DNA from: Cydia pomonella
Taxonomy: Eukaryota; Arthropoda; Insecta; Lepidoptera; Tortricidae
NCBI RefSeq assembly: GCF_033807575.1
Contig: NC_084721.1
Coordinates: 620,001 to 684,000 of the forward strand
Length of the DNA stretch: 64,000 bases
Reading direction: 5' to 3'
Shown here: positions 10,165 to 21,700 of the stretch, one piece after another
Numbering within the stretch: position 1 is the first letter of the stretch
Layout: the number at the start of each line of letters is the position of its first letter
Program-made: the position numbers and the translations under genes
The notes under the pieces: generated by a model
Seen by the model: the letters and a program-made list of their open reading frames with translations, nothing else
Told to the model about the DNA's origin: nothing
Database searches by the model: none

Positions 10165-10270
10165 ACCCTAGCGGCCCTCAATAGATGGATGGATGTCGTA
10201 GTTAGTGGTAGCGATAACACTACAGGGAGTGCAGGGCATTATGAACGGTAGTTACTACCATTTGGCCTAA
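10165..10270 (-). pseudogene. Decayed partial copy A of the TMEM179 terminal exon
   Basis: On the minus strand it ends ATTGAGGGCCGCTAG (10168-10182), resembling the functional end ATCGAGGAGGAGCGCTAG. Its 5' side has 'cattatgaacgg' and 'tttggcctaaagaaatg', matching the flanks of copies B and C rather than the functional exon. The internal part is badly eroded. Confidence 0.55.
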
Positions 10271-10349
10271 AGAAATGTTGATGTTTGCTTTTAGAACCAA
10301 AACGCCTGAAATTATACCTTTTACATGAAGTTGTTTAGCTGTCCTTATT

Positions 10350-10560
10350 CTACCCTAGCACTTCTCAATATCCTGCGGCCTCGTCCGATGCGCTCTCCTC
10401 GCCTTCCACCGGCGGCGTGCCGGTGGCCGGACCCGTGCACACGGCGACGGCTCCCACGATACATGAGACACATGGATACACGGATGTTCTCGAGTTTCAG
10501 AGTGGGGAAGGCGGCGTTATGAATTGCAGATACTCTCATTTGGTCTAAAGAGCGTTCCAA
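10350..10560 (-). pseudogene. Decayed partial copy B of the TMEM179 terminal exon
   Basis: The minus-strand translation begins with LKLENIRVSM, as in the functional exon's coding sequence, then is frameshifted. It returns to frame at the end as PQDIEKC-stop (10355-10378), matching the functional PQDIEEER-stop. The upstream flank 'cgttatgaattgcag' and 'ggtctaaagagcgttccaac' is shared with copy C. No good acceptor is evident, so it is probably not used. Confidence 0.7.
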
Positions 10561-10619
10561 CATGTCAGGTACATAATGATGTATCTGACCGCATTATGAT
10601 ATTTAATTATCTACTGAAA

Positions 10620-10722
10620 CAGCTGTTCTCGAGCTGGTGGTAGCGCAGTTTTAGAGTGGGGCAGACGGGGCGTTATGAATTGCAAGGTCTTCCATTCGAT
10701 CTAAAGAGCGCTCCAACATACC
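10620..10722 (-). pseudogene. Decayed partial copy C of the TMEM179 terminal exon
   Basis: The minus strand encodes LKLRYHQLEN, closely matching LKLCRYHQLEN of the functional exon with one codon lost, and then the homology stops. Its flank 'cgttatgaattgcaagg' and 'tctaaagagcgctccaacat' matches copy B. Confidence 0.65.
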
Positions 10723-10851
10723 AAAGGCAATAAAAGAATTATTCAGAAGAGACACTCAAAGCTGCCATGAATTTTCGTTAACTGATATTTGTTTTTAGAA
10801 CCAAAATGCATGAAACGTTAGGTACTGTTTGCTTGGCTTATTCTATGCCTC

Positions 10852-11064
10852 CTAGCGCTCCTCCTCGATGTCTTGCGGAGTGACCTGGCGCGCGCGCCGG
10901 GCGTCCATGGGCGGCGTGCTGGCGGGCGGGGCCTCGTTGACGAGGCGCTGCCGCTCGCGGAACATGGACACGCGGATGTTCTCGAGCTGGTGGTAGCGGC
11001 ACAGCTTCAGCGTGGAGAACACGGCCAGCCCCACGCACGTGGCGAACGCGCCCCACGCGCCGAA
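10852..11064 (-). CDS. TMEM179: TMEM179 exon 5 (terminal)
   Basis: The acceptor 'cctgttttcag' is read on the minus strand above 11064. There are 70 codons and TAG at 10854-10852. It encodes the fourth membrane segment (GAFATCVGLAVFSTLKL) and the basic tail RYHQLENIRVSMFRERQRL. It is far more GC-rich than the surrounding DNA. Partial copies lie just downstream. Confidence 0.92.
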   Translation of the reverse strand, partial: FGAWGAFATCVGLAVFSTLKLCRYHQLENIRVSMFRERQRLVNEAPPASTPPMDARRARQVTPQDIEEER

Positions 11065-14000
11065 CTGAAAACAGGACTACTGTTTGAGTAACTCAACATA
11101 TCGATAAATAGTACATTACTATAGAGGCCGGGAAACGTAGAGTTGCAGGCCAATTAGATACATACGGCTGAACGTAGCGAAGCCGGATAGAGATACGCGG
11201 CCGGCAACCCCGTTTCTCGCCGAGATATGTATAGTGCTTTTCTCAAACTTGCAATTAAAACAAAAAAATGTAGTCAATTTGTTTTGTGGCGACCTACTCG
11301 ACTCGCCACTCTGCCAGCGGTGTACAACCTTACGCGCGTGAGTCCGCGCGCCTGCGCGATACGCCACCGCCGTTGCTTAGCAACGAATATGCACAACAGA
11401 TCACCGTACCAAGCTAACTGAAGCTAGTTGATGGTTGGAGGCCAAGACGTTGTGTTACAATTTGACGTTAAAAAACAAAAGAAGGTTGCTTTACAGTCCT
11501 AGGTGTGTTAGGAAGTATGAAATTCCTTTACATATCATCTTCACTCATCGCACCTGCTATGTAGTATTTCCGGACCTAATTTGACGTAAGTCATGTCATC
11601 ATTTCATAGCAAGTTTGAGAAAAAATAATTCTAATGCTTCTTTCTAACGTATTTAGCTTTCCCGGCTGAATAGCATAGCGAACCTAGATAGTGCAAAGTG
11701 CAAACAAGGTTTCTTAAAACTCCACATACTAAAAATTGCTGCTTTTAATAGGGAATTACCTGTGCAGTTCCAATTTCCATGTAAAAATTGTTCGTGGAAA
11801 TGTTGTCCTTTTTATCGATGTCCTGTCCCGCCGCGACGTCACAACTGTAAATAAATTTTTAAAGTGAGTGGTTAAAACAATTCAATAAACATTTTGAATT
11901 AGTAAGTATATGCTACTTATAGTTGGTCTGCAACAAGTGTCCAGATAATGATGATGAGTATACAGGCGTCCGTGTTTTTATGCTGCCTCATGAAGATGTC
12001 ACCCGATGTTCATGATATTTACTTTGTCTGGGTATGGCTGTCTCTGTTAGTAGTACCTGGGGAAGCGGTCAGTGATGTTCCGGCACCAGGTCATGAATCC
12101 CAGCGTGACGGCGATGGCGGCACAGATAACCAACGCACAGAGTAGCGCACAGCCGGTAGCCTCCAGGAAGGCTGAGAGGAAAGAGCTGTCCTTGTCACGG
12201 TACAGTAGCATGGATAACCTGTAAAGTTATATATATAAGTCTTATATAACTGAGTCTACATGTGACGAGTGCCCTGGTAGTGCGCCTTTTCTAATCCCCT
12301 AGGAAAGGTACGCGGGTAATTAGCGGGTCTTTTGTGTTTATGAAATCTGGAAGCAATTAATAATATCAATTGGCTAAACTAAAAGACGTTTTTAATGGCG
12401 TCAGTATACTGTGTGATATTTATTATTTATTTATTTAAACTTTATTGCACAATATAACAAATAAAGTACAAATGGCGAACTTAATGCCTAAAGACATTCT
12501 CTACCAGTCAACCATCAGGCTAAACAGAAACAGTGGTACGTGCAGGCATTAAACAAAAAAAAAAACCAGAATAAGTAACTTAAAACAAGCAAAATAGCGA
12601 TAAATAATATATACTAACAGTAATAAACTTACATAAATATACTATAATGAAATATACATATATATATCTCAAATACATATATACATACATATATATTTTG
12701 GATTTTTGGTTAACAACCGGTTATTTTTTTTACCATGTGACAAATATTTACTGCTGCTGAAATAATTATTACATATATATTAATTTATCATTTATATTTT
12801 GAGATATATATTTTTTAATAATTTTAAGATATAAATAAATTAAAATTTATTTAAGAAAATAGTTAAATTTGAACATTGACCCGCCATGGTATCTGGCACG
12901 TCGCCTGCCCCATTTATTGCTGTATCACTACCAACCTGTATATCTGCACAAGACACACGACGAACAAGAGCACCCCGATGGCGATGACGTAGTTGCAGTA
13001 TGCCATGGAGGCCCACTGGACATTGAACTGCCCGTCCGTCTCTTGCCATTCGCCCCCAGAGAAGAGCAAGCAATGGCCACTGTGCACATGAGAAATTATC
13101 AGTTTGTTATACAGAGAATAAAGAAATTACACCACAGTATTCAGAGTTGAATTTATTGTTTTCTTGTAGAAATGAGAAAATATAAAAATTTGTAATATAT
13201 ACAAAAATTATACTGTCATGATACTCATGATATGCAGGGTAACATGAACAATTAAAAATAAATGAGAAATCGACATCAACAACTTTAGCCTTTTAAGGTT
13301 TACTTCAAGTCTAGGCTCGCAAATATAATATATTAGTTTCTATGTGAATTTTATAATGGCATTTGCCCTTGATTAAATAATTGATAAAACATTTAAGTGA
13401 TTAAAGCAGTGTTTTAGCAAAATTTTCATATCAAAGCAGTCATATCATAATAGCCTTATGCCTACATGTTGTACAGTCAGCGTCAAATACTTTGTAGCAG
13501 TCAAAGTGGCCAAATAGTTTGGTACACCATACTAAATATATGGTGTACCGGACTATTTGGCCACTTTGGTTGCTAAAAAGTATTTGACGCTGACTGTACA
13601 CACTAATGCAGTTTATGCCCTTCATCAGATTCTGACCTGTCATTGTCATACTAATGACATATGGGATGTATTTTGCCTTGTTAAGCTAGTGTCTCAAAAG
13701 AAAATTGAATGCAAACATGTACCATCATGCTCCAGGATTGTTATGCCATTTAGGATCCTAGATAGATTGGACGATCAATACTAGTGCTATGGTTGTCAAT
13801 TTAGCTGGAACCCTGAATGGCTCAACAATCACGGGACATGACTGTACCTTATATTATTAATTATCGAATTCCATTATCAAAATTATTTTTCTTTAAGAAG
13901 CCATTAGCTGTATTGTTTAGAAATGTTTAGAAATTGCTCCTGACTAATCAGAGACAGCACTCAAACTTAAACAAATTATTTGGACACACATTTTGATGTT

Positions 14001-15161
14001 AAATCTATAACCACACAAAAGTCTTTAATGCTTTGAATACATACATTGGAACTTAACTAGTAAACTTTTGACCAGTGGTAATGTGTAAATATAAAATGAA
14101 CTAAACATTGGTATGTAAATTAATTAACTCTTCAAGTGGCATATGTCATTTTTGAGTTATTAGAACTTTGATTTAATTCTAAATTAATTAACTCTTCAAG
14201 TGGCATATGTCATTTTTGAGTTATTAGAACTTTGATTTAATTCAATTAGTCAAATTTGAAATTTAAATGACATAATCGGTCAGGAGTCGACCTACCAGCC
14301 TACCACTCCAAGGGTCAAGTGGCATATGTCGTTTTTGAGTTATTAGAATTTGGATTTTATTTCAATGATTCAAATTTAAAATTTAAATGACATAATCGGT
14401 TGGAAGTTGACGGCCTACCACTCCAAGGGTTAAAGTCTGGCAAACTCCTGCATTGGGAATGTCTAGTTGAAATTTATTTTATTGACAGGAAATTAAAATT
14501 CCAATAAATCTAAAACGAGGCATAGACTAGCAAAAACTTGCATGCAATTTACAGTACATTGCCGACTACTAAGATAAACTGCATTCTAAAGTTTGATCAG
14601 ATACCGCAATGTAATCAAAATTGCATGCAAGTTCTTACTAGTCTAAACCTCGCTTAACAACTATGAATGCCACTTTAAATTAATGACAACCAAATTAACC
14701 ATACAATTGTGTGTGTGTGTGTGTACTCATGGTGTTTTGGGCTCTTAAGGGGGTTTGGGGCTCTTGGTGTTATTGTGATTAAATGGTTTGAAGCTTATCT
14801 ACGAAACACAAAAATATTAAGCTAACACAAGAAATGTATAACATCAATCAAATATTTTTTATCTGTATCAGAGATAAACTAATGAAACTGCATTGTAGTA
14901 GTAATTTAAATTTATCTTTTTTCATACACCAAGGAAAGATATATAGATAGATGGGCGTCAAGAATAAACAAACAAATACCGACTTCAATACTGTTTTGAA
15001 CGTTTGCACATCGAATTATACGAGATTAAATCTTGTTGATACGATACATACTTAAACTCGTGAACGTGCATGCTCATCGGCACCATGATGCACAGGGACA
15101 GGATCAGTCCGACGAAATATCCTGCGATCTGGCTCACCAGCACCACGTTTGTTAGAGCCAT
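10852..15161 (-). CDS. TMEM179: Transmembrane protein 179 orthologue (TMEM179), five exons
   Basis: Coding exons on the minus strand: 15161-15052, 13079-12936, 12218-12057, 11844-11760 and 11064-10852. They join in consistent phase into 237 residues (human TMEM179 is about 233). The order of features matches the family: MALTNVVL start, first membrane segment (about 5-28), GHCLLFSGGEW after it, second segment (about 62-84), third (about 107-129) ending GFMTWC, a CDV...QDID loop, then the fourth segment beginning FGAWGAFATC (168-188) and a cytosolic tail. The cellular role of TMEM179 is poorly known; it is an integral membrane protein. Introns contain MITEs, a LINE tail and a tandem repeat. The start is divergent from YIF1, 612 bp away. 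Confidence 0.93.
11121..11690. repeat. Interspersed repeat, possibly with inverted ends
   Basis: The left block 'ccgggaaacgtagagttgca' through 'tttctcaaacttgcaat' is related to 2799-2892. Near the right end is the inverse 'agcaagtttgagaaaa' and 'ctttcccggctgaatagc'. It lies in TMEM179 intron 4. The class is unknown. Confidence 0.45.
11760..11844 (-). CDS. TMEM179: TMEM179 exon 4
   Basis: 85 nt, entered in phase 2 and leaving in phase 0. Acceptor 'tttatttacag', donor 'CAG|gtaatt'. It encodes SCDVAAGQDIDKKDNI and continues to NNFYMEIGTAQ. This is the loop before the last membrane segment, equivalent to the family's CEELQDID...FAIAQ region. Confidence 0.9.
12057..12218 (-). CDS. TMEM179: TMEM179 exon 3
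   Basis: 162 nt between acceptor 'aactttacag' and donor 'CCCAG|gtacta'. It encodes SFLSAFLEATG, the third hydrophobic segment and GFMTWCRNIT, matching the family's SFFSAFL...GFTMWCDTIT. Phase 2 at both ends. Confidence 0.92.
12425..12560 (-). mobile_element. 3' tail of a non-LTR retrotransposon (minus strand)
   Basis: On the minus strand it reads towards 'gcaataaagtttaaataaat', with 'cttaatgcctaaagacattc' and 'ctaccagtcaaccatcaggc' upstream, a familiar moth LINE 3' end. It lies in TMEM179 intron 2. The next 300 bp (12560-12840) are AT-rich with ATATAT runs. Confidence 0.55.
12936..13079 (-). CDS. TMEM179: TMEM179 exon 2
   Basis: 144 nt; acceptor 'catgtgcacag', donor 'ACAG|gttggt'. It encodes GHCLLFSGGEWQETDGQFNV, then the second membrane segment YVIAIGVLLFVVCLVQIY. 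It joins exon 1 by completing an Asn codon. Confidence 0.92.
13470..13600. mobile_element. MITE, 131 bp palindromic
   Basis: The ends 'tgtacagtcagcgtcaaata' are inverted copies, and the arms continue through 'gtggccaaatag' to a centre near 'aatatatggtg'. It is almost fully self-complementary, so it would form a long hairpin. It lies in TMEM179 intron 1. Confidence 0.8.
14116..14435. repeat. Tandem repeat (three imperfect copies) in TMEM179 intron 1
   Basis: The first two units begin 'taaattaattaactcttcaa', 64 bp apart. The second and third share a longer unit with 'catatgtc', 'gagttattagaa', 'aaatttaaatgacataatcg' and 'ctaccactccaagggt', about 107-130 bp per unit. The first copy is truncated. 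Confidence 0.75.
14515..14653. mobile_element. MITE with 'acttgcatgcaattt' arms
   Basis: The left arm 'agactagcaaaaacttgcat' pairs with the right arm 'tgcaagttcttactagtcta'. The inner arms contain 'acattg'/'caatgt'. Related to the hairpin at 35515-35648. Confidence 0.7.
14707..14724. repeat. (GT)n microsatellite
   Basis: Eight to nine GT units in TMEM179 intron 1. Confidence 0.9.
15052..15161 (-). CDS. TMEM179: TMEM179 exon 1 (coding start)
   Basis: ATG at 15161-15159, then MALTNVVLVSQIAGYF and the first membrane segment, ending MHVHEF and two bases at the donor 'AA|gtatgt'. The MAL-N start and the spacing to the GHCLLF block match vertebrate TMEM179, which supports this ATG. Confidence 0.9.
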
Positions 15162-15773
15162 GGTGACTCTTACACTAGTGAATAATAACCAAGAATTACG
15201 GTTTCACATAAAGAGACGGTAGGACGCGATACTTTTGTTGTTTAATATCTGTTACGGATTTAAAGATAAGCAGGTAACCAATCTACGCTGGATGAAAAAT
15301 AAATACAAGTAATACAACACTCACTACGTTGACAGTTCGTTGACGTCTGTCCCAATGACAAAAACAATGAGTTCGGCGCAATGTTTCCAACACTGGAAAA
15401 AGGAAACAGCGGTTTTTATAGTACCTTAATGAAACATTGCGTTCTAGTTTACGTAATAATATTTTTCTAAATTCATAATTGTTACTGACTACTTGTACAA
15501 AAAATTTAGGAGTTAGATTAAATAAAAGTAAAACTCAAAATTTTAAAATTTTTCATTATGAAAACTCCTACAATGTATTTTTATTTTGTATCATAATTCT
15601 GAATACCAACCGTAAAACGAAGTATAAAATGACTGTCATGTCACGGAGACGTCAAACTAAAATTGAGACAAGTCGCTGATGATGTGTTTAATTCAGCGAA
15701 ATAACTGAAAAACCTGCTAATTAGATTCTTACTATGTTTCTACTTTACTGCTAGCTCATAAACTGAATTAGAA
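15162..15773. promoter_or_regulatory. Divergent promoter region of TMEM179 and YIF1
   Basis: 612 bp separate the two start codons, which face away from each other. It must hold both 5' UTRs and start sites. I see no clear TATA box placed for either gene. No repeat or other gene was recognised. Confidence 0.6.
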
Positions 15774-15798
15774 ATGAATTTCAATGCTTCCAGAAACG
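15774..15798 (+). CDS. YIF1: YIF1 exon 1
   Basis: A short first coding exon, ATG AAT TTC AAT GCT TCC AGA AAC G, followed by donor 'gtgagtgc'. Joining to exon 2 gives MNFNASRNVGQ. No other ATG upstream of exon 2 fits the splice phase as well. Confidence 0.75.
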
Positions 15799-18700
15799 GT
15801 GAGTGCTTGCTTGTGTCTTCTTCTAATTCATATGGTTAATCATCTATCAGTAAAGTTGATGACCTTTTCGTGGGTACATTTCCTCAGTGGGTCAGGCCGG
15901 GGGTCTGCGGAAGGCGAAGCGGGTGAGCGACGTGGCGGCGATGGGCGCTCCGGCGCCGCAGCCACCGGCGTACAGCCCGGCGCCCGGCTTCAGCCCCGCG
16001 CCGCCCTACAGCCCTACGTTTGGCGCGCCGCCGCACCAGGAGGGCATTCAGCTCGACGCAGGACAGGACTTTGGCGTGGCACAGCAGCCACCTAGTGAGA
16101 ACTTGTGCTAGAACTAAAACAACTGGCTAATTTATCTGATTATTGTATACAGCTGCAACATGTTGCTTCCATTGTAAAAACATGAAAGAAAGGAATAAAA
16201 GTTCATTTCAAAATGTGAGTTCTGGGTGAACTAAGTTGCAGCAAAAGCTAGCCCTGACAATATATCTGCTACAAGCCTGAATTCGCTATTAAATAACTAT
16301 GTTTGTAACAAAAGTACACTGACTGGGGCTTGTAAAGTTTTATGAATAAGGACTCACTTAAACAGTATGAGAACTCGCATGCAAGTATCATTACAATCAT
16401 GTGTTTTAGCATGCGGTCTAAATTAGCCTTAAGAGGGTCATTGTGGAAATTGATGAATGAATTTTCTAATATGCCAATCTTTATTCTACAAATGTATGTA
16501 ATTAATTATTACCTTTTGTCCAAATAATTGTGTTGCATACTTCCTATAAAATTGCAAAAGAAAGTGACATAGCCATCATTGGCCAAATGTCAATGTAGCT
16601 AGGGTAAGATTTTGTAAAAGTAACCAAGCTATAAAATATTTCAGGTTATGGTTACATGGGGGGATACCCTCAGTCTCCGATGGCTGCCATGGTCTCACCA
16701 GGTCAGATTGGGTCCATGTTGCAACAACCTGTTGTACAGGTATGTACTATCACTTTTAAATGGCATACAAATCATACAATACACTTTATTTCACACCTCA
16801 ATGCACAAAACAATACAAAGAAGATTAACTTAATAAGCAAGAAGAGGCATACATAATTATTAAGTTGTTGGAATTGACTGTTTCTGCAAACAAACATAGT
16901 CCCTATTTTTTTCCCTGGATATTGATATTATGGAAAATATTTTTCACTAGTTGAGGTATATTAACCACAACTATTGATTATTATTAAAACAGTAGCAGTA
17001 ACTAAATTTAAAAATTTGTTGACTTAATGGACCATTTCCTGGCAGTCTCCCACTAGAAAATTTCTACAAATGAATGTTCCACTTTTGTTTACTTATATTA
17101 TTGTTCCATCCTCATCATCCATGGGGCGTAAGGGGTCACACGAATATTATGATTTTTTTGATCCCTGCCTCCTCGTCACATGTTGTCACATGAGGCATGT
17201 GGCAACCCCTCCGCCCCTAGTGTTACATATTTGGCAATTTTGTTTTTAGTGAAATCGAAAATTCTAATTACTTACTTATTATTACTTTTATAAAAAAATT
17301 ATTGGTTAAAGTAATATCAGAATTTTTATAACACGAAGCCGATTAGGCATAAAAATTACATGAATAAAAACGAATATCATTGCGAAAGTTTAGTTAACCA
17401 TACAGTAAATAAAAAATAAAAAAACAATTTTCGGTTACAGATGAAATTAAAGTGACGTCACAAAGTTTGTGATTCTCACATTTTCATGACCCCCTCTTTA
17501 CCCCTAAACGTGTGATCAGTGTTGGCCGAACGTTAATAGGCGGATTCACGCAGAGCGAACATACGCGCGAGGCAATTTCCTCGCGCCCAAAACGGCCAGT
17601 GTACACGTGCCTCGGCTGAGGCGGCGCGCGCGTTTTCCTCGCCCAAGGCTTGCCTATTTAGAATTTACCATATTGAAAATTAACAATTACAAATTAAACC
17701 GTAAACCGTAACGGACGGTTACAGTTTACGGTTCAATTTGTAATGGTTAATATGGTCAACACCAATTAACGTTCGGCCAACACTGTGTGTGATGTAATTA
17801 TTGACACTAACATGCTTCAATTTTGTCTGAGCGTGAACTTGTGTTCAGAAAGAAAATTTCTTTTGTACTCAAATTTGTGTACTTATAAAAGTGATCTAAT
17901 ATAAACTGTAATGACCATCCAAAAATCGCACTTGTTTGCTTAGAAATGTTTTTGTAGGTAGGTAGGTCTGCCCCATTTTTATCACCTTTAATAGACAAAA
18001 TAAATGTCTACTTTTATTATAGGACATGGCGCTGCAGTACGGCAACCAGCTAGCAGCAGCAGGGCGTGAAGCCGTGCAGCGCGAAATAGGCCGCTACGTG
18101 CCCGTGGCGCGGCTGCGGTACTACTTCGCGGTTGATACCCGCTACGTGCTGCGGAAGCTCATGCTCATACTGTTCCCCTACACGCACAAGGTTCGTAGCA
18201 CTTGTTGCTGTAACACAGTACATCGTGATAGTTGAAGGTGAACTAGGCAGGTGTGCGCCCGTAGCCATAAGTAATATGGTATAAATTTTCTCAATTTTTT
18301 ACGCCTAAGACCCTAATGCAGTGTTTCCTAACCTGGGGGTTATCTAAGACACAAGATAAATAAAGAGATAATAATAAGGCATTTTCAGGGGCCCATCTAG
18401 TGGGCGGCGAGTTACCGCCTGCCTCGATAACTAGTGAAAACATTGTTATGGCAGGTGTCCGGGCGTCTTTGCAATAACCCAGTCTCATTGTCCTCCCAAA
18501 CTTCAATCCATAGACCGTTATACTGTTCACTTTACTACAATAGTCCCAATGCCTGTTGCGACCGGTTCATTGGTGTCTATTGTTGCGCCCGTGAACGGGT
18601 TCCAGCAGGCGTTCTACATGACATTAAAGCTCTCCAAGAGGCCTCTACGTGTTGGATCTATATCCCCATGCAAGCCTATCAAAAGACCGGGATTTATAGG

Positions 18701-21700
18701 CCCGTGAAATCCAAGGAGATACAATAATAATAACTCAGCCTATATACGTCCCACTGCTGGGCACAGGCCTCCTCTCATGCGCGAGAGGGCTGGGGCTATA
18801 GTCCCCACGCTAGCCCACATTATTTAGACTTATAGATCAAAAACCTAATCCACTTCCAGATGACCTAGAAACTTGATACTTGGCATTAAGATAGATTGTC
18901 TTGGCTAGTTTTTACGTATAGACTATTATATTTGTCTGTTACTTTTCTAAAAACGTGTGGTAAAAACTAGCCAAGTCAAATCCTTTATAATTTGGGGGCT
19001 TTATCTCCGCTTTTTTGCTAACGTAAAGCGTAACTAGTATTTGTTATTTTCAGGAGTGGATGGTAAAATACGACCAAGAGAGCCCCGTCCAACCACGCTA
19101 CGATCTGAACGCGCCTGACTTGTACTTGCCGGCCATGGGCTACGTCACCTACGTACTACTGGCCGGATTCATGCTGGGTGAGTATATAGAACGTCTTTGT
19201 TTTGAACACATTGCTATTGCGGATACCCCAATGGCAATGTGTACTGAAAACCGGTTTCTAGGGTTCATGATAGATTCCCACCTAAACTGGAAAAGTCACG
19301 TGGATAAACTCTGTACTAGATTAAGTGGTGCTGTGTTTGCACTGCGAAAACTAAAACCCCTTATATCTGGGGACGCCTTAAGATCCGTGTACTATGCGCA
19401 TTTCCACTCATTAATATCTTACGGGACAATAATATGGGGAAACTCGACAGATGCAAAACGAGTTTTAGTTGTTCATAAACGCGCACTACGTATCCTGGCC
19501 GGAGTGAATGTGACGTAATATGACGCACCTTGCCTTATATATTTTTGAAATCATTAAGTTCGTTGGAAACAATATATCAGATTTCAAACGCGTTCATGTT
19601 GAGGGTATAAATGTCCGTTCAACGGGACGGTTGAGAATTGTTCCCCGCCGTATGGCCTTAGCTCAAAAAAACCCTATAGTGTTACCCTGTGATAGGAGTA
19701 TGAGTAGGCTCATTATGAACGACTTCCAGCCAAACATTCAGTCAAACACCGATTGAGAGATTTTTTGTTGGATAGACTGTTGTATTCTGTTAGTGAATTT
19801 ATGAACGATGTATAGGTTTTTGACGATCCTCTACAGGAGATATTATCTTGACATTATTTTAAAATCCTAGTATCCTGTGATTATTAAATTTTTGATCTGA
19901 TATTTTATTGATTATGGTTTTGTGTATCTGTTTTGACGATTATAATATGAATTATTCTAGATTGACATGCCTGCAATTTATAATGTAATCTGTATTATGA
20001 ATTAAATAAATCTAACCTAATCATTAGTGGTATCTACACTCTGCTGCTTTAGATTAGATTCAATAAATTACGAGATGATGGGATTTTTATTTTATTTCTT
20101 ATTTCTACAGATTTTTATTCTTTACACCTAACCTAATGTGTCATTATTAAATTACTATTTAATGTTTTAACTTTAAATATTTTCTAAATTTGTTCCTACT
20201 TTTTATTAGTCTAGTGTATTGATTATTGTGTAGCTGTATTAGTTATGTATTATATTCTTGACAATGTATGCTTAATACTAATAAATGAATATGATGGTCA
20301 TTAATGGCCACCCCACACTAGCATCTTTTGAACGTCGAGCATCGAATGTCTAGTCAGCGCTGTGGAAAATGGCGTCGCTGCGCGTTGAGTCGAGCAGCTG
20401 AGCGTCTAGCCAACTATGGCTGCTGCTCGACTCATTGTTTGTTAGCGCAACTGACGCCGATGCTCAAAAGACGCTATTTTTTTGGGGGGGAGTTCTGGAC
20501 CTTAAATGATGGTATTCATAATCATAATACTTTGCAACGGCTTTGTAGATTTGAGAGAGCTTTATGAAAAGATCATCAGTAATAGCATAAATTATATTTT
20601 TTACCAGAACCAATGGCGTAGCGTACCTTGGCGGGGCCCCGTATAAAAATTTGTTTGGGGGCCCTTAGGAAGGATAAAGATTTCTTACAAAAACGCACGT
20701 TGAGGGCCCCGTATAAAAAAAAAATTCTCTATCTCCTGACCGTTTTCGGCCACGGCGACTGCTTCAACTCCTTTTTTGGCGTCGCCCCGTATAATTGATA
20801 CGGCAGATACGGCGGTAGCTACGTCTCTGACCAGAACCAATAAAGCCTTTTTTCTTACGAAATTTCTTAGTTGGTCATGTTAGTCTAAAAGAGAAGTTTT
20901 GAAGAACTCTATTTAAGTCCTACTACGTAAAATATATATTTTTCACCACACCAACTGGTAAAGGCCCTCTTGATTGTTCAAAAACTAATGAGAAAGTTGT
21001 ATTTTATCCACATGTGGGGCAAAGTAATCAGATGCAAATTTTGAGTCGTTTCCTTATGTTACCTAGTAGAATTGACTTATAAATGATGATTTTGGATGAT
21101 AAATTTTTAATTAAGTTCATTTGGATTTGGTTTGATTTTTTTTGATATTTCATAGTTTGTTGTTTAACCCTTGTGCCTTGAAACCCTCGCAACGCTCAAG
21201 ATTCCACTTCTCGAACCACTCGCTACGCTCGTAGTTCAATTTTGCAATCTTTCGCTTGCTCGGGTATCAATATTAGCACGAGCGGTTAAACAACAACTTT
21301 GCCCCCTTGTAAAACAAATAACTATTAAAACCACAAAGTACGCTAACGTTTATTTTCCAGGGTATAACGATGAACATCGGTGTGTTTACTATAATTTTTT
21401 CGCTACAGGCCTCCAGCACCGCTTCTCCCCCGAACAAATCAGTATGCAGGCGTCCAGCGCGCTGGCCTACATCGTGTTCGAGATGCTCGTCTACACCGTG
21501 ACGCTGTATATCACGCACACACACACGAACCTGCGGACGTTAGACCTGCTGGCGTACTCCGGGTACAAGTACACTGCCATGATAGCCAGCTTGCTGGCTG
21601 CGCTGGTCGCGGGCCGGACGGGGTACTACAGTATGTTGGGGTACTGTAGCGTCGCTCTGTCATACTTCCTGGTGAGTGTTTATTGATGGTATATTGTCCG

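Noticed and set aside
21171..21408. Extension of the YIF1 exon 6 frame upstream to an ATG at 21171
   Set aside because: A good acceptor precedes 21409 and the upstream residues do not match YIF1; the region is repeat-like.
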